From contig JAMXSV010000007.1 in NCBI GenBank assembly GCA_027559495.1, forward strand, positions 1-64,000: 64,000 nt of DNA. Direction: 5' to 3'. This DNA is from Aurifilum marmelostoma. Lineage: Eukaryota > Ascomycota > Sordariomycetes > Diaporthales > Cryphonectriaceae. The notes beneath the pieces were generated by a model. That model was given only the letters and a program-made list of their open reading frames with translations. It ran no database searches and was not told where the DNA came from. Position 1 is the first letter of the stretch, and every line of letters starts with the position of its first letter. Of this stretch, positions 46,371 through 55,259 are shown piece by piece. The translations under genes were made by a program, and so were the position numbers.

Positions 46371-47618
46371 ATGGCCGCACCCTCTGCCTCGAGGCCCCGG
46401 AGCCGTATCAACTGTCACAATTTCACAGGCTGCTTCGTCGATACCCATCCGCCCTCCTCGCAGCTGTCCATCTCCCTGCGCATCTTCAACAATCCTACCA
46501 AGAATACAGCCTTGTTCCGCCTGCGCGCCATCGTCAGCTCCTCGCTCGAGCCCTTCTTCCTCGACATCTCACCGTCCAAGATCCACAGCCTTACTCTCCG
46601 CCCAGGCAACCCTGTTGGCCTGCAGTTCCGCATCGCTGCCATCAATCTTATCGCTCCGCTCCAGAAGTCTCCACAGCCACTTACAGATGCGCATTATGCC
46701 GTGTTTGATACGCTGCGCATGTACTCGCGCCAGAGCGTTCTGCTCATATCGCTTCCAGGAGATGGCGACTCGCCGCAGCTTGAGGATCTGTGTGAGGCTG
46801 TGCGTCAAGGAAGGCTGCAGCCGGATCCCGTGCAGACGAACTTGCAGTCGCTTTACCAAGGCAAGGGCGGGCGGGTGGTGGAGGCCGACGAGGTGTGGGA
46901 CCAAGCAGCCTTTCAAACCTCCTTCTCCGCGGTTGCAGCCCCAGCGCCATCCCCAGCGATCCCCTCTGACAACCTGCTCCCTCCACCGCCCGCGTACGAC
47001 ACAACCACCGCGACCGCCGACGACGACGCAGATACCGCGACGACCAAGCGACACCGCAGACCCGAGCTCGAGGCAGGACGAAAGCGGCAGCGAGTACGCA
47101 CGCCGTCGCCAACGTCGACAGGCTCCTCCCCAGACTACCGCACGTGGAAGCACCTAGACCTGGTCGTCGGCGAGCGCGAGAAGATGATGGCCGAGCTGCT
47201 CCGCCGCGCCAAGAAGACGGAGGATACACTCCGGGGGCTGCTGGGCGAGACCGACGAGGGCTGTGCCAAGCTGACAGCCCTGCTCGCCAGAGCGGAAGAG
47301 AGAAACGCCGAGGAACACTGCGCATCGCAGGCCTCCACCGCCCCAGCCGCGCAGAGCCCAAAGGCAACAACGTCATCTGTGGCCTCGGACATGTCGGACC
47401 GCGTCCAGACGTACATTGCCACGCAGACCGGCCAGCTGCGCGACGAGATGGCCGCCAAGTACGTCACCAGTGAGTCAGTATGCAAGCTCGTAGACGACAC
47501 GATCCACGACGTCCTGGGTCATTTCGTGAACGAGGAGTCCATCTTCGAGGCCATCCAACAAGCTGTTGATGCCGGCATGGGGGAGGTGAGGGATCGGATC
47601 TCAGCTGCTCTGCTGTAG
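46371..47618 (+). CDS. Orphan protein with folded N-terminus, NLS-like and coiled-coil parts
   Basis: 415 residues from the ATG in a strong context (AGACCATGGC); the frame is open upstream but without protein character. Residues about 12-170 look globular (INCHNFTGCFVDTHPP; LFRLRAIVSSSLEPFFLDIS; LCEAVRQGRLQPDPVQTNLQ). Residues about 180-250 are Pro/Ala/Thr-rich with a bipartite basic patch (TKRHRRPELEAGRKRQRVRT) that could be a nuclear localisation signal. A coiled coil follows (HLDLVVGEREKMMAELLRRA and LARAEERNAEEH), then a second helical region to the end. No named domain recognised. High GC and no RIP-type stops suggest that it is intact. Confidence 0.6.
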   Translation: MAAPSASRPRSRINCHNFTGCFVDTHPPSSQLSISLRIFNNPTKNTALFRLRAIVSSSLEPFFLDISPSKIHSLTLRPGNPVGLQFRIAAINLIAPLQKSPQPLTDAHYAVFDTLRMYSRQSVLLISLPGDGDSPQLEDLCEAVRQGRLQPDPVQTNLQSLYQGKGGRVVEADEVWDQAAFQTSFSAVAAPAPSPAIPSDNLLPPPPAYDTTTATADDDADTATTKRHRRPELEAGRKRQRVRTPSPTSTGSSPDYRTWKHLDLVVGEREKMMAELLRRAKKTEDTLRGLLGETDEGCAKLTALLARAEERNAEEHCASQASTAPAAQSPKATTSSVASDMSDRVQTYIATQTGQLRDEMAAKYVTSESVCKLVDDTIHDVLGHFVNEESIFEAIQQAVDAGMGEVRDRISAALL

Positions 47619-47621
47619 ATG

Positions 47622-47703
47622 TGGGTTGGGGATTTGAACCCAAGTGATTACCTGTCTATACCAGTTGCCCTGACGGTTTAATGCACTGGACCACCGGACC
47701 AAA
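47622..47703 (-). other. tRNA-like sequence with box A and box B
   Basis: The minus strand has TGGTCCAGTGC (47693-47683), a good pol III box A, and GGTTCAAATCC (47640-47630), a good box B, 53 bases apart start to start, which is longer than usual. The T arm folds as TTGGG/CCCAA. The acceptor ends GGTCCGG and CCCACAT do not pair, so this is a tRNA pseudogene or tRNA-derived element, not a working tRNA. Confidence 0.4.
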
Positions 47704-48922
47704 ACAAGGCACGGCGTCGCAGAATACTGTATTTTAGCTTCAGGTGCACATTTCAGCGGCCAACTGCGCTGCATCAGGCGGTTGAAGTCATGCTGGGGCG
47801 GGCACCCCTGGCAGCCGCACACCCGCTGCCAAGTCCGCTACCGACTCTCCTAGTAGGCCTAGCTACCCACTCCGCTAGCTATAAACTCCACTAGAGCTAC
47901 GAACCCACCGGTTCCTCGCCGCACGAAACGGCGTCATTCTCAAAACATCGGGTTTTGAAGGCAGGGTCACTACCTCCAGGACGGAAACGAATGAACAACG
48001 TTGTAAAACGGACACTGATTGATGATTGTATCTAGCTAAAAGTAGAATTGCCCAGTGAGACATCCCAGTGGGTGGCCCCTATAAGGAGGGGTCATTGGTG
48101 GTCCGTGCACCAGCCCATACCTTCCAGAGGTAGTGTACTGGCAGCTTATCCTTTTCATCTTTGCTCTCAAAAAATGGAAGCGAAGCTGACAACAGCACCA
48201 CCACTTAATTTACCCAGAGACCCTCGTCGGAGGGCTGAAGAGGACAGAGGGACCCGTCATGAGCAAGAGCCCCGTCGACCTAGGGATCAGGGTACAAATA
48301 TTTGATATATTCTTTTATTGTCTCTTAGATGTACTAACTATATATTGAAGAGGTTATATCTAGATTCCCAAATTAATCAAGTTGGAGATGCTATAGATAC
48401 GAAGGGCAGCCGGAAGTAGGTGGGGGGCGAGAAGTAGTTACGCCCTCTAACTTGATGCTTATATAGCACTGAGAGACAGCAAGCTTGGGTTTCCACCGGC
48501 GTTAAATCCTCCCGCCACTCGGCAGACGAGAAAGCTCACGTCTGTAGAATAGGGGTTTTTTCCCTTCCAGGCCGTCAGACGCTAGAGCTTTGCCAATGCC
48601 ACCTGCGAGCGCGAGAAGGCGTTGATGGACTTATCGAGGCAGTCCGTGACCGAGCCTGGGGTCGTCTTGTCTGCACGCGAGCGCCCGCGGTCGCTAGGCT
48701 ATAAATGCCGGTCAAGGACACGTCGGTTGTTTGCGATGTCACGTGTGCATGCCATCTGGTTGACTTCACAGCGTTGGGCTGATTTTTTGACACTTTTCAG
48801 AAAGTGGTATCTACGAAACTGCTGCGCCCATCATCTCACCTAGTGCCTACACAGACTGGTGCGTGAGCACGCGGGGATGAGGAACAGACGAGTGGGTTCT
48901 GAAAGCAGGACGTCCACATTAA
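47704..48922. other. Intergenic, no gene recognised
   Basis: Short frames only. The left flank holds the tRNA-like sequence. No repeat family shared with the rest of the window. Confidence 0.5.
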
Positions 48923-50907
48923 TTACCCAACAAACATCTCTTGCTCCTTTCGTCTCCACTCCTCAAGTGTCCTAGCAATATTGCGTTTAAGTTCCCCGAT
49001 CATCTCTGGCGTGAGTAGCTGTCCCTTTTCGTCGTGACGGGGTTGGGCAGGATCGTTGCTACTGAAACTGCCATGACCGCTCCCATCTATATTGTCATCG
49101 TCGTCAGCATCGTCCAATGCAAACCCTTTCTGCAGACGGACGAGCCGCTGGGCCGCAGCGACGCCGGCCTCGCCAGTCCACTCGCCGCGGCCCATGGCGT
49201 CAATGTGCCCATACTCTCTCTTTGCCCATGCGAGCCTCCCCCTCGAGCCACTTCAGCCCCTGGGAGATCCTCATCTTCTTATTCCTCTCGATACGCTTGA
49301 TGGGCTCATGCGCCACACAGATCCCCGAGGAGAGACTGCGAATCCGTAGGGCTCTAGAGACACGGCCCTGATATGCCGTAAGCTGATCCTCTTGGTCATC
49401 TTCGTCATCGCCATCATACATGCTCTCTTCGAGGAGTTCCAACTCCCCATTGGCCTTTTCCTTGAGCTGGCAAGCGGTGTGCACTACCTGAAACTGCACC
49501 TTGCCGACCTGGCTCCTTCTTGGGTCCGCGTCCCAGTCTCTGACACCAGAATAGCCATCTTCTAGTATCATGTACAATTCGGCCAGCCAGTCCGTCAAGA
49601 GGCCATTCGTCGGTAAGATGTCGAGCTGATTATGACACTCGGCACCCGTCTCGTCACTTTGGCTATTGTCGACACCATCAGCCTCTGCGGATAACGACGA
49701 GTCTGAGTCGCAGGTTGGGCCTGACGACGTCCATCGCCGCCACTGCTTGGACCACCAAGGGGCGGAGCATGCCTCGAGCTGCTGCCGGGCATGCTCCATC
49801 TCGTCCGTCCGCGCGGCCACATCGCCGGCCTGGGCCTGGAGCAGCGTCAAGGTGGAGTACCTGGGCGCCGCCATCTCGTGCAAGAGGGCCTCTGCGCGGC
49901 GCTTCTGCGCGGCCAGGCCCTGCTCGACAGTGCTCGTCCAGTCGGCCGATGTCTGGGCTAGGCCTTGCACTTCTTGATTCAGGCCGGCGAGACCTTGTAC
50001 CTGTGGATCTCTGCCGTCGCTGAGCCTAAGGATCTCCTCGACGCAGCTGGCGACGGTATCTGGCCATCGCAGGAGGGGGGGAGATGGGCGCGATGTCGGG
50101 GACCGAATAAGGGATCACGGGGTCCAGCTGCGGTGTCGGCGTCCACGAGCTTGAAGGAGATGCAGCCGTGGCAGTGACGGTCGAGTCACTGGATCCAGAA
50201 CGGTATGGGCTGAGCCATCCTATGCAGAAAGGCAGCGTCCAGACCGATATGTGTCCTTGGATATGCACAACCACGTACATGATCGACCACACTGCGATAA
50301 TTACAGTCACTAAGAGGCCACAAGATTTGAGGACGACCCAGCGCAACACGGCCTTGACAGGTGATGGGATATAACTGCCAGAGAGGCCACAAAGGATTTC
50401 TGCGTATAAATCCTCCAGAAAAGCTCGAGCGCGCCCAGAGAGTTCTGGATCTCCTCCTGCCATGTTGGTGTTATGCGCGTGTCCCCCTTCACAAGTGTCT
50501 TTCTCTCGGCCCTGGAACTCCAAGACTGCTGCCTTGTACTCGTCTGTATCAGCACCAGACTCTGACTTGGCACCTGGCTTAGTACCACCGATATGGGCGT
50601 TTGCCATGGGAGATTGCCCGTTGTCAGAGTTGAGATGGCCAGATGGAGACTGGTGGTGTTGATTAAGTGTCTTGGGTGGCTGCAGTTTTTTGGAGACGGG
50701 AACCGGCAGCTCCGCGCCTTGAAGGGAGAACGCCTCCGCTACCGGCATAGCTTGAGTTTCCTGGAGCTTCATATTGGCCCTGAACCTCTCCTTCAGCTGA
50801 TCTGGACGTAGTGGCGCCATTGCGCTGGGATGACCAGTCCTCAGACCTGACGAGGGCGAGGGATGCGGAGAAGCACTGAAGCCGTGATGGGAGAGGCCAT
50901 TAATCAT
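48923..50907 (-). CDS. Orphan membrane protein, frame broken by two homopolymer shifts
   Basis: Three minus frames follow each other: 50907 to about 50080, about 50075 to 49240, and about 49238 to 48923. Removing one G from the 7-G run at 50075-50081 and one C from the 5-C run at 49238-49242 (plus-strand bases) gives a single frame of 661 codons including the stop. The frame change sites fall exactly where protein-like sequence switches: PISP to LLRWPDTVASC, and KWLEG to RLAWAKREYGHIDAMGRGEW. Residues 1-150 are Pro/Ser/Gln-rich; residues about 192-214 are a clear transmembrane segment (CGLLVTVIIAVWSIMYVVVH) with a second hydrophobic stretch at 220-235; the rest is helical and acidic. Family unknown. 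It shares a promoter region with the divergent membrane protein. Either assembly errors or real inactivation. Confidence 0.6.
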
Positions 50908-51179
50908 AGCCGTGTGTCAGGTCTGTGGTCTTGCAATTAGCTGTACTACAACTAGAGAGACAATGTGCCACGAGTTCTTTGTGACAAGTGTCGCATATTG
51001 TCTGACCAACCGCAGGCCACAAGCATGCCATGTATGCTTCCAGCTCACTTTTTCCCTCCATTTGTTGGCGGCTCAACTGCAGGATATTCCCGTTCCTCTT
51101 CCCCCCGCCTATACAACTCATTTTGCGCAGTGCCCACGGCCCCAAACGACGAAGAAGAAAGAAGAAGAAGGAACACAGC
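50908..51179. promoter_or_regulatory. Divergent promoter region between two membrane-protein genes
   Basis: 272 bases separate the start codons of the minus-strand 660-residue protein and the plus-strand 225-residue protein. A GAAGAAGAAAGAAGAAGAAG purine tract lies just upstream of the plus-strand ATG. Shared control is inferred from the arrangement only. Confidence 0.5.
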
Positions 51180-51857
51180 ATGTGGTCGCCGCGTATGATC
51201 ATCGCCAGCATCTCTGTCACAGTAGCAGCACTCTTACTGGGCTGTACGAACTGGGCTGTTAGGATCAGTGAATATGAGAGCGACGACCATGGCTTCCGAG
51301 CACTCCAGTCAGCCAGGCCTCGAGAAAGCGCCATGACAAGAAGACACACGAACTGGAAGAGCCCGGCAGGGGCGGTCTGCAGGGCACACCAACAGGCCAA
51401 GATGTACCTCGCCGCCTCGACACCAGACCTTGCGCCGGTCCCGCACCAGGTGGTCGGCATCAATGTGACTGCGTGGCCATTCGTACCGCTGGCAGGGCTG
51501 ATCAGTGGGTTCGGTGAGCAGCACGATGCTGCTGTCCTGGCTGTGCTGGACGCATACGAGGCGCGTGCCCAGGAAGCAGGCATCCGGGCGCATCATGGCG
51601 CGGCAGAGCAGGATCTCGACCAGCGACGTGAGGTCCTGTACGCATTGGCCCTTGCGACCGAGCTTATGGTGACGCCTGCCTGGAGGAACCAATACATCCG
51701 CGAGGTAGTGCCTTTACTGCATGATAGCGTCACCAAGGTACGCCAGCGAAGTTGGTCAGGCGGCGGCGGCGGTGACCACGCTCTCAAAGAGCAGGCCGCG
51801 AAGGTCAAGGCTTTGGACAGATGGTGCCTGGACCACGGTGTGAGCAAGCTGATGTAG
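51180..51857 (+). CDS. Orphan signal-anchored protein
   Basis: 225 residues from ATG at 51180. The N-terminus MWSPRMIIASISVTVAALLL is a signal peptide or signal anchor, followed by GCTNWAVRI. The rest is soluble and largely helical: HNWKSP-like basic segment, an Ala-rich helix (AAVLAVLDAYEARAQEAGIR) and DLDQRREVLYALALATELMV. It ends with a Gly run and HALKEQAAKVKALDRWCLDH. No known domain. The frame upstream of the ATG is open to 51030 but includes repeated Lys codons of the purine tract and is unlikely to be translated. It is transcribed away from the 660-residue membrane protein, which suggests a two-component membrane pair, by inference only. Confidence 0.55.
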   Translation: MWSPRMIIASISVTVAALLLGCTNWAVRISEYESDDHGFRALQSARPRESAMTRRHTNWKSPAGAVCRAHQQAKMYLAASTPDLAPVPHQVVGINVTAWPFVPLAGLISGFGEQHDAAVLAVLDAYEARAQEAGIRAHHGAAEQDLDQRREVLYALALATELMVTPAWRNQYIREVVPLLHDSVTKVRQRSWSGGGGGDHALKEQAAKVKALDRWCLDHGVSKLM

Positions 51858-52196
51858 AGGGGTTCTTTGTCGCGAGAAGACGGGGAACAAAGGAATGTGA
51901 CGAAGATGACGAGGGGGTTCTCGCTCGTGACTGAGGGGTGCATATCGGCCCAGGGTATATTGATGTCTGTCGAATCAGCTTCATCTATAACATGTCTGCT
52001 CCTCGCATTCTTGAAAAACATAGATAATAATATTACTAGTGCGAACATTATGGCTTCTGGGCATGGCATATAGCCCATAGTGTTTATTTTTGCTATCAAG
52101 GCCTTCATGTCAAGACCATGAGCCAAGCGAGGCCCACCTCTACAGAAGCCGACCGCTTGCGTACAGGAGTCATACTACATATGTACGACATCACTA
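51858..52196. other. Intergenic with a possible minus-strand exon
   Basis: A minus frame from 52126 contains a hydrophobic stretch (AIMFALVILLSMFF) and then protein-like text, but its end overlaps the signal-anchored gene antisense. A short membrane exon is possible but not supported enough to call. Confidence 0.3.
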
Positions 52197-52545
52197 TCAC
52201 ACCAGAGGAAGCTGCCATCCCATCAAAATCGCGGATAGAGCGCTGCTGTGCTCACCCGCCGTGGTAACACGCATCAAGTCGTCTACGTCCAAGTCATGGA
52301 GCCGAGCCCTTGCCGCATTGATCTTGCGACGCTCCTGACGCACCCGTGCAGTGCATCTTTCAGATGCTGCATGCGACCTAGACGCGCCTGACCGAAGTAA
52401 GTAGACACATCCCCACAGATAAATATCTACGATACTAGAGGCCAGGTGCTGGTCGCAGTACGCATCGACCAAGGCATGCAGATCAGGTAGGCAAGCAGCA
52501 CTCGCACGTTCACCAGATTCAGAAGGCTGCACCTGGCAGTGAGAC
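52197..52545 (-). CDS. Possible C-terminal exon of the 696-residue gene or separate small ORF
   Basis: The minus frame in this interval reads as protein: ACLPDLHALVDAYCDQHLAS, then SIVDIYLWGCVYLLRSG and QERRKINAARARLHDLDVDD. It lacks an ATG of its own until far upstream, where the frame is Pro/His-rich and unconvincing. CTACCAG (near 52570) or TGCCAG (near 52538) could be 3' splice sites, making this the last exon of the larger gene to its right. The donor was not identified. Confidence 0.35.
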
Positions 52546-52632
52546 TGACAGCTCGACTGGGCAGGCCTGGTAGGATGAGAAGGGTCGGTGCGAGGGGCTA
52601 TCAGTCGAGGGGCTTTGCCGGAGAGGTGACCA

Positions 52633-54723
52633 TTAGGAACAAGCAGAGGACAAGGATGCGTCGGCGGTCGGGGAGGCGATGATGATAGTAATCTCGGTGC
52701 ATGTGGCAGTCGTGGCAATCGTGGCAATCGTAGTTGTGTGTGCAGTGGCTGAGGTAGTGGCCCTGGCAGAAGGGGGGTGCGCTTGCTGAGGTGGTTGCAC
52801 TGGCTGCAGTAGCTGCGGTGGCCACAGCAGTGATGATGGCGGCGCTGGTGCAGGAGCTGTCAGGGTGGTGGAGAGCGAGGCCAGATTTGGTAGTCTTGAG
52901 GACCTAGGACTCTTACTGCGTGAGTCCAAAAATGCTCGACAGGGAGAGGAAGATGGTGAGGATGGCGGATCCTGGCAGTCATTCTTGTCGCTCTCCATGT
53001 CAGCTTCCCATGGTTGGACCTTCTCATCCCCAGCGGACGGGCCGTTGCCGCCAATGAGGAAGTCCTTGAAACGGCGATGCCGGTGGTCGTGCGGCCGCGT
53101 GGCTGGTGGGGTGGGCGGTGCAAATGGGAATGCAATAGGCACGGCGGTGGTGCTCCTCTTACTCGGTCCCGGCCGTGACGGGACCGTGTGCGCCTCAGCC
53201 GTAGCCGAGGCCGTGGCCGTAGCCGTCGGTACAGCAACGCTATGTCCTCTTGGCATGACTGCTCCGGTAGTGGCTGTTTCTTGCTGGCGAGTCTTGTTGT
53301 CATACCATCGGCTCTGAGCTAACGACCCAACTCGACTCACCGTGCCCTTGTCAAGAGCAGAAGCAGCGGCGGGACCAGTAGCAGGACTAGCATCAGCGAC
53401 TGCTGAGAAAAGTCCAGTCGGCGTGCTCGCTCTTTGTCTGGTTTTTTTGGACTTTTTGCCGCTGCGCCTAGTCGGTTTGTGTCTCGCTGGGGTGGCTGGC
53501 GGCGCTGGCTTCGGTGCTACCAAGCTGTTTTCAGGGTCAATGTCTGATGTTGGCAGTGGCGGGGGCGTGTGCAGTTCTGACGGAGACGCAGGTCCGTCAG
53601 AGCGACCGTCCCCAGATATTCGGCCCAGACCTTGTACGCTTGCTGTGTTTTGTTGCCCTGACAATTCCGCACACTCGTCCTGTGCCTCTTCTTCGTCTCC
53701 CATGTCTGCCTTTGCTGCTGCCATTGTTGTTGCCCTTCCTGTTGCCGTTATGATTCCGATGCGACGCTGGTCAGTCGCGAGCCCTTGCCTCTCGATCCGG
53801 ACCTGCTCGCGGACCAGGAGCAGCTCCCGCGCCCGTCTCAGACGTTCCAGAAGCTGTGTCTCTTCAGCCAGCTGCTCATCATCATCACCCGGGGCCTGTG
53901 CTTGTTGCGGTGTTCGCCGCGGCGATGGTTCGACAATTGGTGAGAAGGCTGGCACCGGCAGCTGGGCCGGTGGTTGATTATCGGCTTGCGGGGTGGCTGT
54001 CTGCACAGGCGGAATGGACAGCGTGAATTGTGGACGGCGGCAAAGTCGGGGCTGGTTGGTGTTGATATCGCGGTCCAGCTCCATTGGGTCACCGCCCTGG
54101 CGCGGTATCCACTCCATGGCAGCTCGGTCGAGACCAGACCACGGTGGCGTCGTCGCCGACGCGCCACCACTACCAACGCCGCCTTCTTGCTGTTGCTGTC
54201 CTTGTTGGTCTTGCTGGTGATTGCTTCCATCACTTTCTCCTCCTCCTCCTCCTCCTTCTCCGTCTCCTGCTCTCTCTCTTGCTCCTGCTGCTCCTGCTCC
54301 TTCTTGCAGAATTTCACGGCGCAGGCTCTCGTCCCAGACCAGCTTTTCGCATTTTGAATCGTGGTCCCAGGCGCGTTTGATTCGGCCACGGCCCTGGTCA
54401 CTGGACATGAGGCGATTGAGGCGGTAGTGCAGGCTGCTGAGGATGCGCTTCCGCACAGCCTGCCACTGTGGTTGCGATAGACAGTTTGGAAAGATGCCGA
54501 TAGAAATAGCCAAGCTGCTCAACTGGTCGTTGCTGCCATCAGCGCCGCTGTGGAGGGAGGCAAGTAAGGCGAGTGAGTCGTGTGAATGCTGGTAGCGGGC
54601 GAGATGGCGCGTGAAGGCGAGGACGTGGCTGTGCCACCAGCGCAGTTGCTTTCTCGAATTCAGGACGAGCGCCTCAGCAAAAACACCCAGGACGAGCACA
54701 TCCCCGTTGGGCAACGTCTCCAT
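52633..54723 (-). CDS. Large orphan protein with conserved N-terminus and disordered body
   Basis: 696 codons from ATG at 54723. Residues 1-150 look folded (METLPNGDVLVLGVFAEALV; WWHSHVLAFTRHLARYQHSH; LSQPQWQAVRKRILSSLHYR). Then comes a Gly/Glu/Gln-rich linker, a coiled coil at about residues 275-325 (LAEETQLLERLRRARELLLV), a Pro-rich region, a basic patch (KPTRRSGKKSKKTRQR) and a Ser/Thr/Ala-rich end. The last about 60 codons (Thr/Ala repeats to SACS) are probably intronic or a frame run-on; the true C-terminus may be the exon at 52197-52545. No named domain. The high GC and lack of stops suggest an intact gene. Several long antisense frames here are shadows of the biased codon use. Confidence 0.55.
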   Translation of the reverse strand: METLPNGDVLVLGVFAEALVLNSRKQLRWWHSHVLAFTRHLARYQHSHDSLALLASLHSGADGSNDQLSSLAISIGIFPNCLSQPQWQAVRKRILSSLHYRLNRLMSSDQGRGRIKRAWDHDSKCEKLVWDESLRREILQEGAGAAGARERAGDGEGGGGGGESDGSNHQQDQQGQQQQEGGVGSGGASATTPPWSGLDRAAMEWIPRQGGDPMELDRDINTNQPRLCRRPQFTLSIPPVQTATPQADNQPPAQLPVPAFSPIVEPSPRRTPQQAQAPGDDDEQLAEETQLLERLRRARELLLVREQVRIERQGLATDQRRIGIITATGRATTMAAAKADMGDEEEAQDECAELSGQQNTASVQGLGRISGDGRSDGPASPSELHTPPPLPTSDIDPENSLVAPKPAPPATPARHKPTRRSGKKSKKTRQRASTPTGLFSAVADASPATGPAAASALDKGTVSRVGSLAQSRWYDNKTRQQETATTGAVMPRGHSVAVPTATATASATAEAHTVPSRPGPSKRSTTAVPIAFPFAPPTPPATRPHDHRHRRFKDFLIGGNGPSAGDEKVQPWEADMESDKNDCQDPPSSPSSSPCRAFLDSRSKSPRSSRLPNLASLSTTLTAPAPAPPSSLLWPPQLLQPVQPPQQAHPPSARATTSATAHTTTIATIATTATCTEITIIIASPTADASLSSACS

Positions 54724-55039
54724 GTTGACGGGGTTGCTGCCCGGCTGTGTCTCATGGCGAATGTGGTGCGAAGGTAGTGGAGAGAGGATGTGGTGGCAGG
54801 TGCTGTGTACAGTAAATCAGATAAAGAAAGCACCTTCCGTGAAGTTAAAGAAAAGGTGGAGAACTCTTGAAGGCCGCTTCCTGATAATGTTTTAGAAAGT
54901 TAGGGGCTGACCCTAGAAGTTGCTACCTACTCGCGCAAGCGGGTGCCTACCTAATACTATATACAGAATTAATATAATACTTGTATAGTTAGCTACTTGC
55001 TGCTGAGTTGTCCTATATTATTAATTTTTTATTATAATA
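54724..55039. other. Upstream of the 696-residue gene, transition to AT-rich repeat
   Basis: Contains the presumed promoter of the minus-strand gene in its left half. The right half turns AT-rich before the Gypsy LTR. Confidence 0.5.
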
Positions 55040-55259
55040 TGAAAGGCCTAGCTAAGGGATATGCACCTAATTAGGGGTCTATTACTATAAATATTCTAGC
55101 TTAGGAAGTAATAGAAGAAAAATAAGAAATTTTCTACCTACAAGCAGCTAAAGAGCTACTCTATAGATATAGCATAGCATACGTATTGTATAGCGCGTTA
55201 TATAGCATTCCTAGCTTTAGTAGCTGCCGAAGCTCTATATATAGTCTTAGCTTATAATA
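55040..55259 (-). repeat. Left LTR of the Gypsy element
   Basis: 220 bp, pairs base for base in length with 62866-63085; shared text includes AGCTTAGGAAGTAATA and TATAGCATTCCTAGCTT. Confidence 0.85.

Noticed and set aside
46261..47157. 298-codon plus-strand frame overlapping the 415-residue gene
   Set aside because: Ser/Arg/Pro-rich, out-of-frame shadow of the same gene.
46569..47376. Minus-strand frames of 194 and 210 codons
   Set aside because: Shadows of the 415-residue gene on the plus strand; composition is Arg/Trp/Gly biased as expected for antisense of GC-rich coding DNA.
51593..52126. 177-codon minus-strand frame
   Set aside because: Its C-terminal half is antisense to the signal-anchored protein. 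The N-terminal hydrophobic part is noted as a possible exon but not called.
53342..53977. 211-codon plus-strand frame
   Set aside because: Antisense to the 696-residue gene; low-complexity Ser/Ala/Arg text with no domain.
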